DNA of 64,000 bases from Brassicibacter mesophilus (GTDB taxonomy: Bacteria; Bacillota; Clostridia; Tissierellales; Proteiniboraceae): contig NZ_JBNPXI010000019.1 of NCBI RefSeq assembly GCF_050433385.1, forward strand, positions 1 to 64,000, written 5' to 3'. The stretch's first letter is position 1; the number at the start of each line of letters is the position of its first letter. The position numbers and the translations under genes are program-made. Below, piece by piece: positions 1 through 8,141 of this stretch. The notes beneath the pieces are model-generated. The model saw only the letters and a program-made list of their open reading frames with translations. It was not told the origin of the DNA and searched no databases.

Positions 1-663
1 CTTGGTGAGCATCAAATTCTTAGTATTTGGAAAGAAGATATAAAAAGAGCCGTAGGCGCTAAAAGGGCACAGAAACTCTTTGATGCTGCTAAAGTATCTA
101 TAGGTATTGATGAAGGTCTTCAAATGGCTAGAAAACAGCTTAATAATCTACTAGATAGATATGAGATATTATCTTCTCAAATGGAAGAATTGATGATACA
201 GGTTGAACATATTTTATCTGATATTCCAGGAACAGAAGCAATGTTGTCCATGTTAGGAATAGGAGTAGCTACTGTAGCTGGTTTTTTAGCAGAAGTAGGG
301 GACTTAAATAATTATGCTCATTCAAAACAAATACAAAAGCTTGCTGGACTTAACTTAAAAGAAAATAGTTCAGGAAAGCACAAGGGTCAAACAACTATAA
401 CCAAAAGAGGAAGACACAATTTAAGAGCACTCTTGTTTAGAGCGATTATGCCACTTGTAGGTAAGAATCCTGTGTTTAGAGAATTGCATAAATACTATAC
501 AACAAGGACTAATAATCCTTTAAAGAAAAAACAGTCACTTATTACGTTATGTTGTAAATTAATTAGAGTGTTATTTGCTTTAGGGAAAAAAGGCACCACA
601 TATAGTCCACAAAAATTATTAAATGATATGAATGTTTTACAATTAGATTTACAAGTAGCATAA
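1..663 (+). CDS. IS110-family transposase, C-terminal part (5' end outside window)
   Basis: The reading frame is open from base 1, so the gene begins left of the window and only about 220 C-terminal residues are seen. The helix-hairpin-helix segment DIPGTEAMLSMLGIG followed by FLAEVGDLNNY, then LAGLNLKENSSGKHKG and ITKRGRHNLRALLFRA, is the pattern of the Transposase_20 domain of IS110/IS1111 elements. In that family this domain carries the catalytic serine (probably one of the SS pair in ENSSG) and works with an N-terminal DEDD RuvC-like domain, which would lie off the edge. These enzymes use an element-encoded guide RNA to choose donor and target DNA. A structured non-coding stretch follows directly. 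The visible part is intact, so the element may still be active; this cannot be judged without the left end. Confidence 0.9.
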   Translation, partial: LGEHQILSIWKEDIKRAVGAKRAQKLFDAAKVSIGIDEGLQMARKQLNNLLDRYEILSSQMEELMIQVEHILSDIPGTEAMLSMLGIGVATVAGFLAEVGDLNNYAHSKQIQKLAGLNLKENSSGKHKGQTTITKRGRHNLRALLFRAIMPLVGKNPVFRELHKYYTTRTNNPLKKKQSLITLCCKLIRVLFALGKKGTTYSPQKLLNDMNVLQLDLQVA

Positions 664-724
664 TAACTATTCTATAGGTAATATTCAATTTTTAAACAGT
701 AACACTTGATAACATATTCTAGAT

Positions 725-960
725 TTTTGAACTTTGATCAAAGAAGCTAGGAGCAGCTGGTAGGAATACATTCCATAAGGACATTGATCCCGTCAAGGAG
801 CATTTCCAGCCTCCACCTCATGGATAGATAGAACGAAGGAATTTAGGGACAATTTGATCCTGCGAGACATGGGAGGGTAATCACCATGAGCTATTGTGGA
901 GATCCATTGGCGATCATAATTGATTTCACTTAAGCGTAGCCTTATGTAAAGTCATACCTA
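725..960 (+). ncRNA. Candidate seekRNA/bridge RNA region of the IS110-type element
   Basis: This stretch behind the transposase has no credible reading frame and is clearly richer in G+C than its surroundings. It holds several self-complementary pieces: GGAAT-ac-ATTCC near 770, CATGG...CCATG around 870-893, and a longer-range CTCATGG (about 817) with CCATGAG (about 887). Known biology: IS1111-type members of the IS110 family carry their guide RNA between the transposase stop codon and the right end. Position and structure fit that role. No promoter or RNA ends can be fixed from the sequence, and the strand is assumed to match the transposase. Confidence 0.45.
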
Positions 961-1078
961 AGTTCCATAAAATCCAATATATTCAACAAATATACAAATA
1001 GCTTCTTTTAAAAAGTGGAGAAATTCTATGAATAAGTGAGTATTTTAAAGAAAAATTTAATTTATAGAGGGAGGTTAA

Positions 1079-1317
1079 ATGATGAAAAAATTACTAAAGA
1101 ACTGTGTAAGTTTGATTGTGATTTTTTCCATGATTTTTTCTCTTACGATGTAACATATTATTCAAGAGACGGATTTGAAGTTGGTGATACAGTTTCAGTA
1201 CATGACTATAATGATTATTATTTTGATTTAAATAGTAGTACCAATTTTTTTGGAGCAAGAACAGACTTTACTTATTTAGAAGGAAATTCTGAATATACTT
1301 TTCACATAAATGTTTGA
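1079..1317 (+). pseudogene. Frameshifted gene for a small secreted protein
   Basis: A strong ribosome site (GGGAGG) precedes an ATG at 1079 that opens a typical signal peptide (MMKKLLKNCVSLIVIF, then SMIFSLTM), but that frame stops at about 1151. From there another frame continues with a protein-like sequence (TYYSRDGFEVGDTVSV, then NDYYFDLNSS and FTYLEGNSEYTFHINV) to a TGA at 1315. The simplest reading is one exported protein of about 80 residues broken by a single-base indel near 1140-1155. After the TGA the same frame reads KGNFPGLPGPGGR and a second stop, so the original protein may have been slightly longer with a Gly/Pro-rich tail. The family is not recognised. It sits in a zone of decayed mobile DNA, which fits loss of function. 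Confidence 0.5.
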
Positions 1318-1686
1318 AAAGGCAATTTTCCAGGTTTGCCAGGACCTGGTGGAAGATAATTATTGGGTAGTATAAAATATTGTGTATATTTTTTTGATCT
1401 TCATTTTATTGTTTTTAAATCTAAAAATGCACGATTTACATAAAGAGCAAGCAGGCTATAAATATTGAAAATTACTGATGTTTTTAAGATTAATTTCATA
1501 GGTATATAATTTAAAAAATGTAAAGAGTCATATCTATAAATTTAGTATTATAAGGTATGGCTCTTTTCTATTCAAAGATGCAAAGTCAAGCATCTATCTA
1601 CCTAAAAAAGAACTTCCATATAGTATAAGTGTTTTTGGAAATAATGGTCCGCAATTAACTTAATTTTTTGCTAGTTTTTCTTAACA
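1318..1686. other. Gene-free stretch with a coding remnant
   Basis: No complete gene is seen. On the plus strand, about 1564-1662 reads as a short protein-like tail (DAKSSIYLPKKELPYSISVF, then GNNGPQLT and a stop) with no start or ribosome site, so it looks like the end of a lost gene. The rest is AT-rich and uninformative. Confidence 0.35.
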
Positions 1687-1851
1687 TTATGTATCTATAT
1701 AAGCTGATAAGCTGGTTTTACTAACTCCTGTGGCTTTTGATATGTCAGAGATAGAGTATTCCTTGCTGTCATACATCTTAAAAGTTAGATCAATATCTTG
1801 ATTTGACTTGGCGGGACGACCACCTTTTTTTCCTCTGTGATTGTGTTGCAT
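1687..1851 (-). pseudogene. Serine resolvase, C-terminal helix-turn-helix fragment
   Basis: Minus-strand frame of 54 residues beginning MQHNHRGKKGGRPAK and containing IDLTFKMYDSKEYSISDISK followed by ATGVSKTSLSAYI. This is the GRP linker plus the HTH_7 DNA-binding domain of small serine recombinases (resolvase/invertase type). The catalytic domain is absent here, but its N-terminal piece lies at 2562-2699 on the same strand and in the right order. The recombinase is therefore broken and the middle part is missing. A small intact-looking gene (1930-2409) lies between the two pieces. Confidence 0.75.
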
Positions 1852-1929
1852 TGAGTATAAGCTATACTTATTTAAATGACTATAATATGTGCAATTAAAT
1901 TTTATGATTAATTACTAGCTTATTATCAT

Positions 1930-2409
1930 CTACTTAAGTAATAGCCAAAAATCCTCGAAATTAAATTTTTCATCGCAAAATATATATTTATAATGCTTAG
2001 ACTTCTTTTTACTAAAGACTGTCTTGTTTTCATCTGTTATTTCAAGATATCTTTTACCTCTTACTGAAAAATTTAAATATCCAGCAAAATCATATATAAT
2101 TTCAACGCTATAATAATCTGGGGCAAAAAATAAGGGTACTCTTTTCACTTTTTTGTGAAGTAATTGTTCGATTTCTTTCATTTTTCCTGCTTCTTCAGAT
2201 TTTTTTATAGTTATATTTTGTAGTTCAGACTCAAAGCCTTTATCTTTTAAAATTTTAACAATATTATAATTTTTGTTTATTAAATTATTATTTTGCAAAA
2301 CAACTTTTAATTCCCTTGGATATAAGTAATCAAATGAATAGTTGATTATCAAAATAAGAGCGACAAATAAAAATATATATGCAATTATTTTACGATTTGA
2401 TTTTAACAT
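1930..2409 (-). CDS. Small membrane-anchored hypothetical protein
   Basis: A 159-residue protein with one N-terminal hydrophobic segment (IIAYIFLFVALILIINYSF, about residues 8-26) that would act as an uncleaved anchor or signal, followed by a Lys-rich outer domain of about 130 residues with no family I recognise. The start ATG is well supported by GAGGTG seven bases upstream on the minus strand. The gene lies between the two remnants of a serine resolvase, so it probably arrived with, or was caught in, the rearrangement that split that gene. No partner gene is adjacent and the role is unknown. Confidence 0.6.
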   Translation of the reverse strand: MLKSNRKIIAYIFLFVALILIINYSFDYLYPRELKVVLQNNNLINKNYNIVKILKDKGFESELQNITIKKSEEAGKMKEIEQLLHKKVKRVPLFFAPDYYSVEIIYDFAGYLNFSVRGKRYLEITDENKTVFSKKKSKHYKYIFCDEKFNFEDFWLLLK

Positions 2410-2561
2410 TAAATCACCTCATGACTGAAATTTGCAATATTCTACTATAATTTAAAGAAAGGGCTAGTATTTAAGATATATAATCTAGATAGGATATCAT
2501 TTATTGACTCCCTATACATCGTGGAGTAGTAGTATCTATCCATGCTTCTTTTCTAGTGTTT

Positions 2562-2699
2562 CTACAACCTGGAACAGGCTTTTTTAGTTCCAGTAACTTT
2601 TTCACAAATTATTTTTTCACAGTCAGCTTCTTTTAATTGGTCTATTTGTTTATCTAAATTTTGCTCTTGGGGACTTACTCTTGTATAGCCTATTAACAT
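2562..2699 (-). pseudogene. Serine resolvase, N-terminal catalytic fragment
   Basis: Minus-strand frame of 45 residues starting MLIGYTRVSPQEQNLDKQID and running on through QLKEADCEKIICEKVTG to a stop. This is the start of the resolvase catalytic domain, with the family motif YxRVS that contains the nucleophilic serine. The normal protein continues for about 140 more residues. Here the frame ends soon after KVTGTKKACSRL. The matching C-terminal HTH piece is at 1687-1851. Together they show one resolvase gene that lost its middle part. Confidence 0.75.
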
Positions 2700-2722
2700 T
2701 TCTCACAGATCCTTTCTATAAA

Positions 2723-2845
2723 TTATATGATGATATTATTTTTTTCAACAGTATCCATTCCCATAACAGGAGTATCTGGCTTTTCTTTCATAAGTTTTTG
2801 AAAATCATCATAAGTATGTCCAACCCGGAATTCTCTGGCTGACAT
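2723..2845 (-). pseudogene. Remnant of an IS30-like transposase
   Basis: A 40-residue minus-strand frame reads MSAREFRVGHTYDDFQKLMK followed by EKPDTPVMGMDTVE. The pattern GxTYDDFxxxxxxxPxxxVxxMDTVE is that of the segment just before and at the first catalytic Asp of IS30-family transposases. Frame changes and stops occur on both sides, so only a scrap remains. The segment from 2846 to 3050 may hold further decayed parts in other frames (for example ERKVDVKKANKSQ) but nothing intact. Confidence 0.45.
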
Positions 2846-3074
2846 GCTGACTCTTGTTGGCTTTTTTTACATCTACCTTCCTTTCCGCACAGGAGGTCCA
2901 ACTGTCATACTTATTATACAAGAATTCTAGGTGTAGAACTAATTTCTTTTCCTATGGAAGTAAGTCTTTCAAACTAGAATTTAATCTTTCACTTAACCCA
3001 TCCCTGTACTCATTTACTTGACACCGAACGTATGTTTGGATATAATTAAAATATAATGAAAGGAGTTGGAAGTT

Positions 3075-3665
3075 ATGGAGAATATTGAAAAATTAATCTC
3101 GAATGGAATTATGGCAATTATCCCATTGTATATAGATATGAAAGGCAATTCAACTAAAGTTAAAGTCTGTAGCTCAAACGATCTTTACATATATAAGAGT
3201 ATTAGAAGTGTGTTAACATTACTTGCAAGATACTTTATGATAGACCTAAATGCTTCAAGGCGGTACTATGGAAGAGTTATAGGATGTAAAAATATTGTCC
3301 CAATACCATTTGATAAAAATAATATTTTTGTCCCACTAAAAGTAAGAAAGCCAATATCAAAAAATGACGGCTCATTTGGATATTTTAATCTAAACCGTTT
3401 AAAAAGAATAGACAAGAAAGAAAACCATGTGCAGATAATTCTAGAGAATGATTCAGCAGTTAATATTATTCAAAGCTATGATTCAGTAAGTAAACACATA
3501 AAAGATGCAAAGCTTGTAAAACATGCATATTATGAACGGTCGAATCAAGTAGTTAAAGAAACTAATGGAGACTTTTATAAAGAATACAACAGACCAGCTA
3601 CAAAAGGAGATATAGCTGCGTTAAGAAATGAAATCATAGATATGATTAAACTATGTGGAAGTTAA
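3075..3665 (+). CDS. ComK-like competence regulator homologue (tentative)
   Basis: A 196-residue protein. Its order of segments resembles ComK, the competence transcription factor of Bacillus: an N-terminal stretch with MAIIPLYID, then RYFMIDLNASRRYYGRVIGC, then a VPIPFDKNNIFVPLK segment (compare the PPI...NxxxxFPT region of ComK), then a NRLKRI piece and a C-terminal helical tail. The similarity is judged by eye and is remote. The start ATG at 3075 follows AAGGAG with good spacing. The next genes are recD2 and comFC, both linked to DNA uptake or recombination, which gives mild support. A different DNA-binding family remains possible. Confidence 0.45.
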   Translation: MENIEKLISNGIMAIIPLYIDMKGNSTKVKVCSSNDLYIYKSIRSVLTLLARYFMIDLNASRRYYGRVIGCKNIVPIPFDKNNIFVPLKVRKPISKNDGSFGYFNLNRLKRIDKKENHVQIILENDSAVNIIQSYDSVSKHIKDAKLVKHAYYERSNQVVKETNGDFYKEYNRPATKGDIAALRNEIIDMIKLCGS

Positions 3666-3737
3666 AAATAAAAATTGGAAATTTAAAAAAGTAAGTATGA
3701 TATAATATATGTAACATATTTACTCGGAGGGTGGCCA

Positions 3738-5963
3738 GTGGTAACTTTACAAGGAACAGTTGAAGAAATAATATTTCAAAATGAGAGTAATGGATATACG
3801 ATAGCTATTTTAGAGACAGAGGATGACATTGTAACTATTGTAGGTTTTATACCTATTTTAAATCTAGGTGAAACGTTGAGAGTACAAGGAGAATGGACAT
3901 ATCATACGAACTATGGACAGCAGCTCAAGGTTGAAACATATGCTACTGTTGTTCCGTCTACTTTTAACGGTATTGTAAGATACCTTTCTTCAGGACTTAT
4001 ACCGGGCATAGGTCCTAAAACTGCTGAGAAGATAGTAGAAAAGTTTGGTGCTGATTCTCTAGATGTACTTCAATACAGTCCAGACAAACTAAAGGAAGTA
4101 GAAGGCATTGGAGAAAAAAAGGCAGAGAAAATTGCAGAGGCATTTGTTGAACAACGTGAGCTTAGAGATATCATGATATTTCTTCAAGGTTACGGGATTA
4201 GTCCAAACTATGGTATCCGTATATATAGAAAATATGGAAGTGAAACTATAAACAAGATAAAGGAAAATCCATACAGACTGTCAGAGGACATAGTTGGTAT
4301 TGGATTTAAGATGGCGGACAAGATAGCACAAAGCATGGGTGTGGATTTTAGATCAAATTATAGAGTAAATGCAGGGATAAAGTTTAAGCTAATGGAGTTT
4401 TCAGCTGAGGGACATACATATATGCCGAAGGACGAGTTAATAGAAAAAACAGCACAACTATTGAGCGTAGAAAAGGACTTAATAGAAAATGGAGTAACGA
4501 GTCTTGCATTGAGTCAAGAGATACAGCTAGATAGATTCGATGATGAGCTTTGTGTGTATTACATGCCTTTTTTTATTGCTGAGACAAATGTTAGTAAAAA
4601 AATAATTGAAATATCTCATGCTGAAGTTAAAAAGCTTGATATAGATATAGGCAAAGAGATCTCAGCTTTAGAAAAGCAAGGGAATATTATGTTTGCAAGT
4701 AATCAAAAGGAAGCAATAAAGCAATCTGTAGAAAACGGAGTATTAGTAATAACAGGTGGACCAGGTACAGGAAAAACTACTACTATTAATAGTATAATAA
4801 AGCTGTTTGAAGACAACGAACTGTCAATATCATTAGCTGCTCCTACAGGAAGAGCTGCTAAAAGGATGACAGAGGCAACGGGAAGAGAATCAAAAACTAT
4901 TCACAGATTATTAGAATATGGCTTTGTAGATGATGAACTTGGTATGGCATTTTCTAAAGACGAAGGAACTCCTATAGAAGCAGATGTAGTGATAATAGAT
5001 GAGATGTCCATGGTAGATATATTATTGATGAACAACCTTCTTAAGGCGATAATGCCTGGCACTAGACTTATTCTAGTAGGAGATATAGACCAGCTGCCAT
5101 CTGTTGGTGCTGGTAATGTATTAAGAGATATTATAAATAGCAAAATAGTTAAAGTAGTTAAGCTTGATGAAATATTTAGACAGGCCCAAGAGAGCATGAT
5201 AGTTGTAAATGCACATAGAATTAACAAAGGAGAAAGTCCATATTTAAATGTGAAAGACAAAGACTTCTTTCTTATGACTAGGACTAATTCAGAGAATATC
5301 GTTGAGACAATTCTTGAGTTGTGTAAAGAAAGACTTCCGAAGTTCAATGGTTACGATCCAGTTAGAGATATTCAAATTCTTACCTCTATGAAAAAAGGTG
5401 ATGTAGGAGTAAATGCATTAAACGATAAGCTTCAAGAGGTACTAAACCCTAAGCATCATTTGAAAGCTGAGAAAAAGTCAGGAGACTTTATTTTCAGAGT
5501 TGGCGATAAGGTGATGCAGATAAAAAATAACTACAGAACAAAATGGAAGATGCTTGAAGATGGTGCTGTTATTCAAGAAGGAGAAGGTGTGTTTAATGGA
5601 GATTTTGGCTTTATAACTGGTATAGATGAAGAAGAAAGCGAAATGACAGTTTTGTTTGATGATAACAAAGAAGTAGTATATGGGTTTAATCAGATTGATG
5701 AGCTTAAGCTTGCATATGCAACAACTATCCACAAAAGTCAGGGAAGTGAGTTCCCAGTAGTTATAATGCCTGTGTATTGGGGTCCACCAATGCTGCTAAC
5801 GAGAAACCTTCTGTATACTGCAATTACGAGAGCGAAAGAGCTAGTTGTTTTAGTAGGTATGGAAAAATATATGCATACAATGATAAAAAACAATAGAATA
5901 ACCAAAAGATATTCTGGTCTAAGTAACAGGCTATTAAAGGTTTTTGATATGATGATTAAATAG
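3738..5963 (+). CDS. recD2: ATP-dependent 5'-3' DNA helicase RecD2
   Basis: A 741-residue superfamily 1B helicase of the RecD2/TraA type that acts outside RecBCD in DNA repair and fork maintenance. An N-terminal OB-like region is followed by helix-hairpin-helix motifs (SGLIPGIGPKTAEKIVEKFG near residue 88). The Walker A motif GGPGTGKTT has its Lys at about residue 346. Next come DExx-type motif II (VVIIDEMSMVD), the motif LVGDIDQLPSVGAGNVL, and the C-terminal UvrD_C_2 segment ATTIHKSQGSEFPVVI. Length is normal for the family. The start is GTG at 3738 behind GGAGGGTGG. comFC follows after 7 bases, so the two are probably cotranscribed. Confidence 0.95.
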   Translation: MVTLQGTVEEIIFQNESNGYTIAILETEDDIVTIVGFIPILNLGETLRVQGEWTYHTNYGQQLKVETYATVVPSTFNGIVRYLSSGLIPGIGPKTAEKIVEKFGADSLDVLQYSPDKLKEVEGIGEKKAEKIAEAFVEQRELRDIMIFLQGYGISPNYGIRIYRKYGSETINKIKENPYRLSEDIVGIGFKMADKIAQSMGVDFRSNYRVNAGIKFKLMEFSAEGHTYMPKDELIEKTAQLLSVEKDLIENGVTSLALSQEIQLDRFDDELCVYYMPFFIAETNVSKKIIEISHAEVKKLDIDIGKEISALEKQGNIMFASNQKEAIKQSVENGVLVITGGPGTGKTTTINSIIKLFEDNELSISLAAPTGRAAKRMTEATGRESKTIHRLLEYGFVDDELGMAFSKDEGTPIEADVVIIDEMSMVDILLMNNLLKAIMPGTRLILVGDIDQLPSVGAGNVLRDIINSKIVKVVKLDEIFRQAQESMIVVNAHRINKGESPYLNVKDKDFFLMTRTNSENIVETILELCKERLPKFNGYDPVRDIQILTSMKKGDVGVNALNDKLQEVLNPKHHLKAEKKSGDFIFRVGDKVMQIKNNYRTKWKMLEDGAVIQEGEGVFNGDFGFITGIDEEESEMTVLFDDNKEVVYGFNQIDELKLAYATTIHKSQGSEFPVVIMPVYWGPPMLLTRNLLYTAITRAKELVVLVGMEKYMHTMIKNNRITKRYSGLSNRLLKVFDMMIK

Positions 5964-5970
5964 GTGTAAT

Positions 5971-6726
5971 ATGAATAAAAAAGAAAGCTTATTAAAAAAA
6001 TTATATAACACAATTTTAGATCTTTTATTTCCGGAAGAAGGCATATGTTTTCTATGTGAAAAATATGATGAAGATATTGGTGATGATCATATCTGTGAAG
6101 ACTGCAAAGAACAAATTAAGTTTATCGATAGTCATATATGCAAGATATGTGGGAAACCATTAGAAGCTGGGTATATACCTAATAAATGCCCAGACTGCAT
6201 AAAACATCCTCATTTTTTTACAACAGCAGTAGCAGCTGTTGAATATGAAGGACTTATTAAAAAGTCTATATATAAGTACAAATATGGCAAGAAGGCATAT
6301 TTGTATAAAGCTTTTGGACATTTAATGGTACAAGCTATTATAGATAAAGATATAAAAGGATTTGACGTTATAGTTCCAGTTCCATTACATAGAGATAAAA
6401 GAGCTGAAAGAGGATTTAATCAGTCAGAGCTGTTGGCGAAATATATTTCAGATGAGTTTGATGTACCATTAGATTTTAAAAATCTCAGGAGAATTAAAAA
6501 AACCTCTGTTCAAAATAAGCTTCATAGATTACAGAGACAGCAAAATATTAAGGATGCATTTAGAATAAAGAACTCAAATGTGTTTAAAGATAAGATAGTA
6601 TTATTAGTTGATGATATATTGACAACTGGTGCTACTGCAGATGAATGTTCTAAGATGTTATTAGAAAATGGAGCAGGCAAGATATATGTCATATCTATAG
6701 CTACAGGAAGAAATATCAATATGTAG
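5971..6726 (+). CDS. comFC: ComF family protein (ComFC, phosphoribosyltransferase fold)
   Basis: A 251-residue protein with two N-terminal zinc-finger-like Cys pairs (CFLCEKY, CEDCKEQ, then CKICGKPL and CPDC), a middle YKYGKKAYLY segment, the VPVPLHRDKRAERGFNQSE motif of the ComF family, and a PRPP-binding loop LLVDDILTTGATADEC near the C-terminus. The family is needed for handling incoming single-stranded DNA in natural transformation; the exact reaction is not settled. It lies 7 bases behind recD2 and just before the flagellar operon, an order common in Firmicutes, where comF and flagellar genes are neighbours. Confidence 0.92.
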   Translation: MNKKESLLKKLYNTILDLLFPEEGICFLCEKYDEDIGDDHICEDCKEQIKFIDSHICKICGKPLEAGYIPNKCPDCIKHPHFFTTAVAAVEYEGLIKKSIYKYKYGKKAYLYKAFGHLMVQAIIDKDIKGFDVIVPVPLHRDKRAERGFNQSELLAKYISDEFDVPLDFKNLRRIKKTSVQNKLHRLQRQQNIKDAFRIKNSNVFKDKIVLLVDDILTTGATADECSKMLLENGAGKIYVISIATGRNINM

Positions 6727-6832
6727 GTCTTGGTTACTATTTTAAAAATATTTGTAGAAAAAGAAGGGATTCTAGCATGTATTATCGAATGAAACTTTAA
6801 TTCCTCATAGTGAAAGTGTTGGAGGTGTAAAC

Positions 6833-7246
6833 ATGGGAATAATAAACTGTAAGAAATGTGGAAGAATATTTGCTGACGATGGATTTGATTTTTGTCCTAT
6901 ATGTAGGAATACAGAAGATGAAATGTTTAAAAAAGTAAAGGATTATCTCTATGAATATCCTGGGGCAAGCGTACAACAGGTTTCAGAAGAAACAGGAGTA
7001 GATACTAAAAAGATATTGAAATTTCTTAGAGAAGGAAAACTGGAGATTAAAGACGATAGCCCAAATCTGATACTTGACTGCGAAAGATGCGGTACTCCAA
7101 TAAAGACAGGCAGATTTTGCAATAAATGTATAGCTGAAATGCAAAAAGAGTTTAAGGGAGCAATAACACCAAAAGAAGAACCTAGTCATGTTAGAAGAGG
7201 AAATAAGAGCGATAAGATGTATATAGCAGGGCGGCATAAAAGATAA
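6833..7246 (+). CDS. yvyF: Flagellar operon protein YvyF (TIGR03826 type)
   Basis: A 137-residue protein with two zinc-ribbon-like Cys clusters, CKKCGRIF...CPIC at the N-terminus and CERCGTPIKTGRFCNKC near residue 85. Between them is a winged-helix-like stretch (VKDYLYEYPGASVQQVSEET). This layout is that of YvyF, a conserved first gene of the flgM-flgN-flgK operon in Bacillus and Clostridia, of unclear detailed function. The start ATG is preceded by GGAGGTG. A sigma-D promoter follows it, so flgM and the genes downstream can be expressed apart from yvyF. Confidence 0.88.
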   Translation: MGIINCKKCGRIFADDGFDFCPICRNTEDEMFKKVKDYLYEYPGASVQQVSEETGVDTKKILKFLREGKLEIKDDSPNLILDCERCGTPIKTGRFCNKCIAEMQKEFKGAITPKEEPSHVRRGNKSDKMYIAGRHKR

Positions 7247-7257
7247 AATAAAAAATC

Positions 7258-7285
7258 TAAAGTATAACCCCATTCATACCGATAA
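7258..7285 (+). promoter_or_regulatory. Sigma-D (sigma-28) promoter of flgM operon
   Basis: TAAA at 7258-7261, a 16-base spacer and ACCGATAA at 7278-7285 match the flagellar sigma consensus TAAA-N15-GCCGATAA with one base change. It lies about 37 bases upstream of the flgM start. FlgM is the anti-sigma factor of sigma-D, so this makes a feedback loop. Confidence 0.75.
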
Positions 7286-7321
7286 TATATTTAGAAGAGT
7301 CGATAAGGATGGGGTGCTTTT

Positions 7322-7612
7322 ATGAAAATATTTAATAACAACATAGATAAGATAGTTCAGGCTTATAAAAGGCAGGATGCAAAAAAAGGAGTCAAAGAAG
7401 CAGGTAGATTAACTAAAAAGGATCAATTAAGCCTATCAGAAAAGGCAAAAGAGTACCAAGCTGCTATGAATGCTTTAAAGGATACTCCAGATGTAAGAAC
7501 AGAAAAAGTTGAAGCTATTAAGCATCAAATAGAAACGGGAACATATAAGGTAGATGCTAGTAAGATAGCTCAAAAGATGTTAGATAATATAAACATGGAT
7601 AAAAGAATCTAA
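7322..7612 (+). CDS. flgM: Anti-sigma-28 factor FlgM
   Basis: A 96-residue protein of the FlgM family, which binds and holds sigma-D (FliA type) until the hook is finished and FlgM is exported. The C-terminal half carries the usual pattern: VRTEKVEAIKHQIETGTYKV, then DASKIAQKMLDNI. The N-terminal half is basic and expected to be unfolded, as in other FlgM proteins. GGGGTG gives the ribosome site. The stop codon touches the region of the next gene, flgN, showing tight coupling. A sigma-D promoter lies just upstream. Confidence 0.93.
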   Translation: MKIFNNNIDKIVQAYKRQDAKKGVKEAGRLTKKDQLSLSEKAKEYQAAMNALKDTPDVRTEKVEAIKHQIETGTYKVDASKIAQKMLDNINMDKRI

Positions 7613-7629
7613 TGATAGGCGGTGATTCT

Positions 7630-8124
7630 ATGAAAAAACTATTTGATGAGCTGAATGAGGTTTTGCTAGAGGAACTAAATGTATATAAGGAAATGCTTGA
7701 GGTCACAAACAAAAAGACTGAAGTAATAACAGCAGGTCATGTAAAAGATCTAGATAAGATAACTCAACTTGAGAATACAATCATAATAAATATAGGGAAA
7801 CTAGAGGGCAAAAGAGAAAAGGTGGTTGAAAATATTAGAAAGCAGCTAGGGTTAAAAGAAGAATTAAACATGACTAATATAATGGAGCACCTTGATAAGC
7901 AGGCAGCTAATGATATTGAAATCATCAAGTCCCAACTTTTAGATACGTTAAATAAATTGAAAGAGAAAAATCAGTTGAATAACGTACTTATACAAGATTC
8001 ACTAGAATTTATAAACTTGAATATTGAGTTGCTGACAAGCACCTCAGAACAAGGAACATATAATAATAAAACAGGAAAAGAAAAATCATCACAAAATGTA
8101 AGCTTTTTTGATGCTAAGGCTTAA
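7630..8124 (+). CDS. flgN: Flagellar export chaperone FlgN
   Basis: A 164-residue protein, mostly long helices, that fits FlgN, the export chaperone for the hook-filament junction proteins FlgK and FlgL. Features are LLEELNVYKEMLEVTNKKTE near the start and the C-terminal FlgN-type tail GTYNNKTGKEK...SFFDAKA. I chose the ATG at 7630 because GGCGGTGATT lies at proper distance in front of it; an earlier in-frame ATG at 7612 has no ribosome site. It is followed after 17 bases by the first flgK, its likely client. Confidence 0.88.
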   Translation: MKKLFDELNEVLLEELNVYKEMLEVTNKKTEVITAGHVKDLDKITQLENTIIINIGKLEGKREKVVENIRKQLGLKEELNMTNIMEHLDKQAANDIEIIKSQLLDTLNKLKEKNQLNNVLIQDSLEFINLNIELLTSTSEQGTYNNKTGKEKSSQNVSFFDAKA

Positions 8125-8141
8125 GAAAGGCAGGTATTCAT

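Noticed and set aside
4901..5347. Long minus-strand reading frame inside recD2
   Set aside because: It is the mirror of a strongly conserved helicase gene; it has no ribosome site and a low-complexity composition. Other minus-strand frames inside flgK, secA, tex and the kinase were rejected for the same reason.
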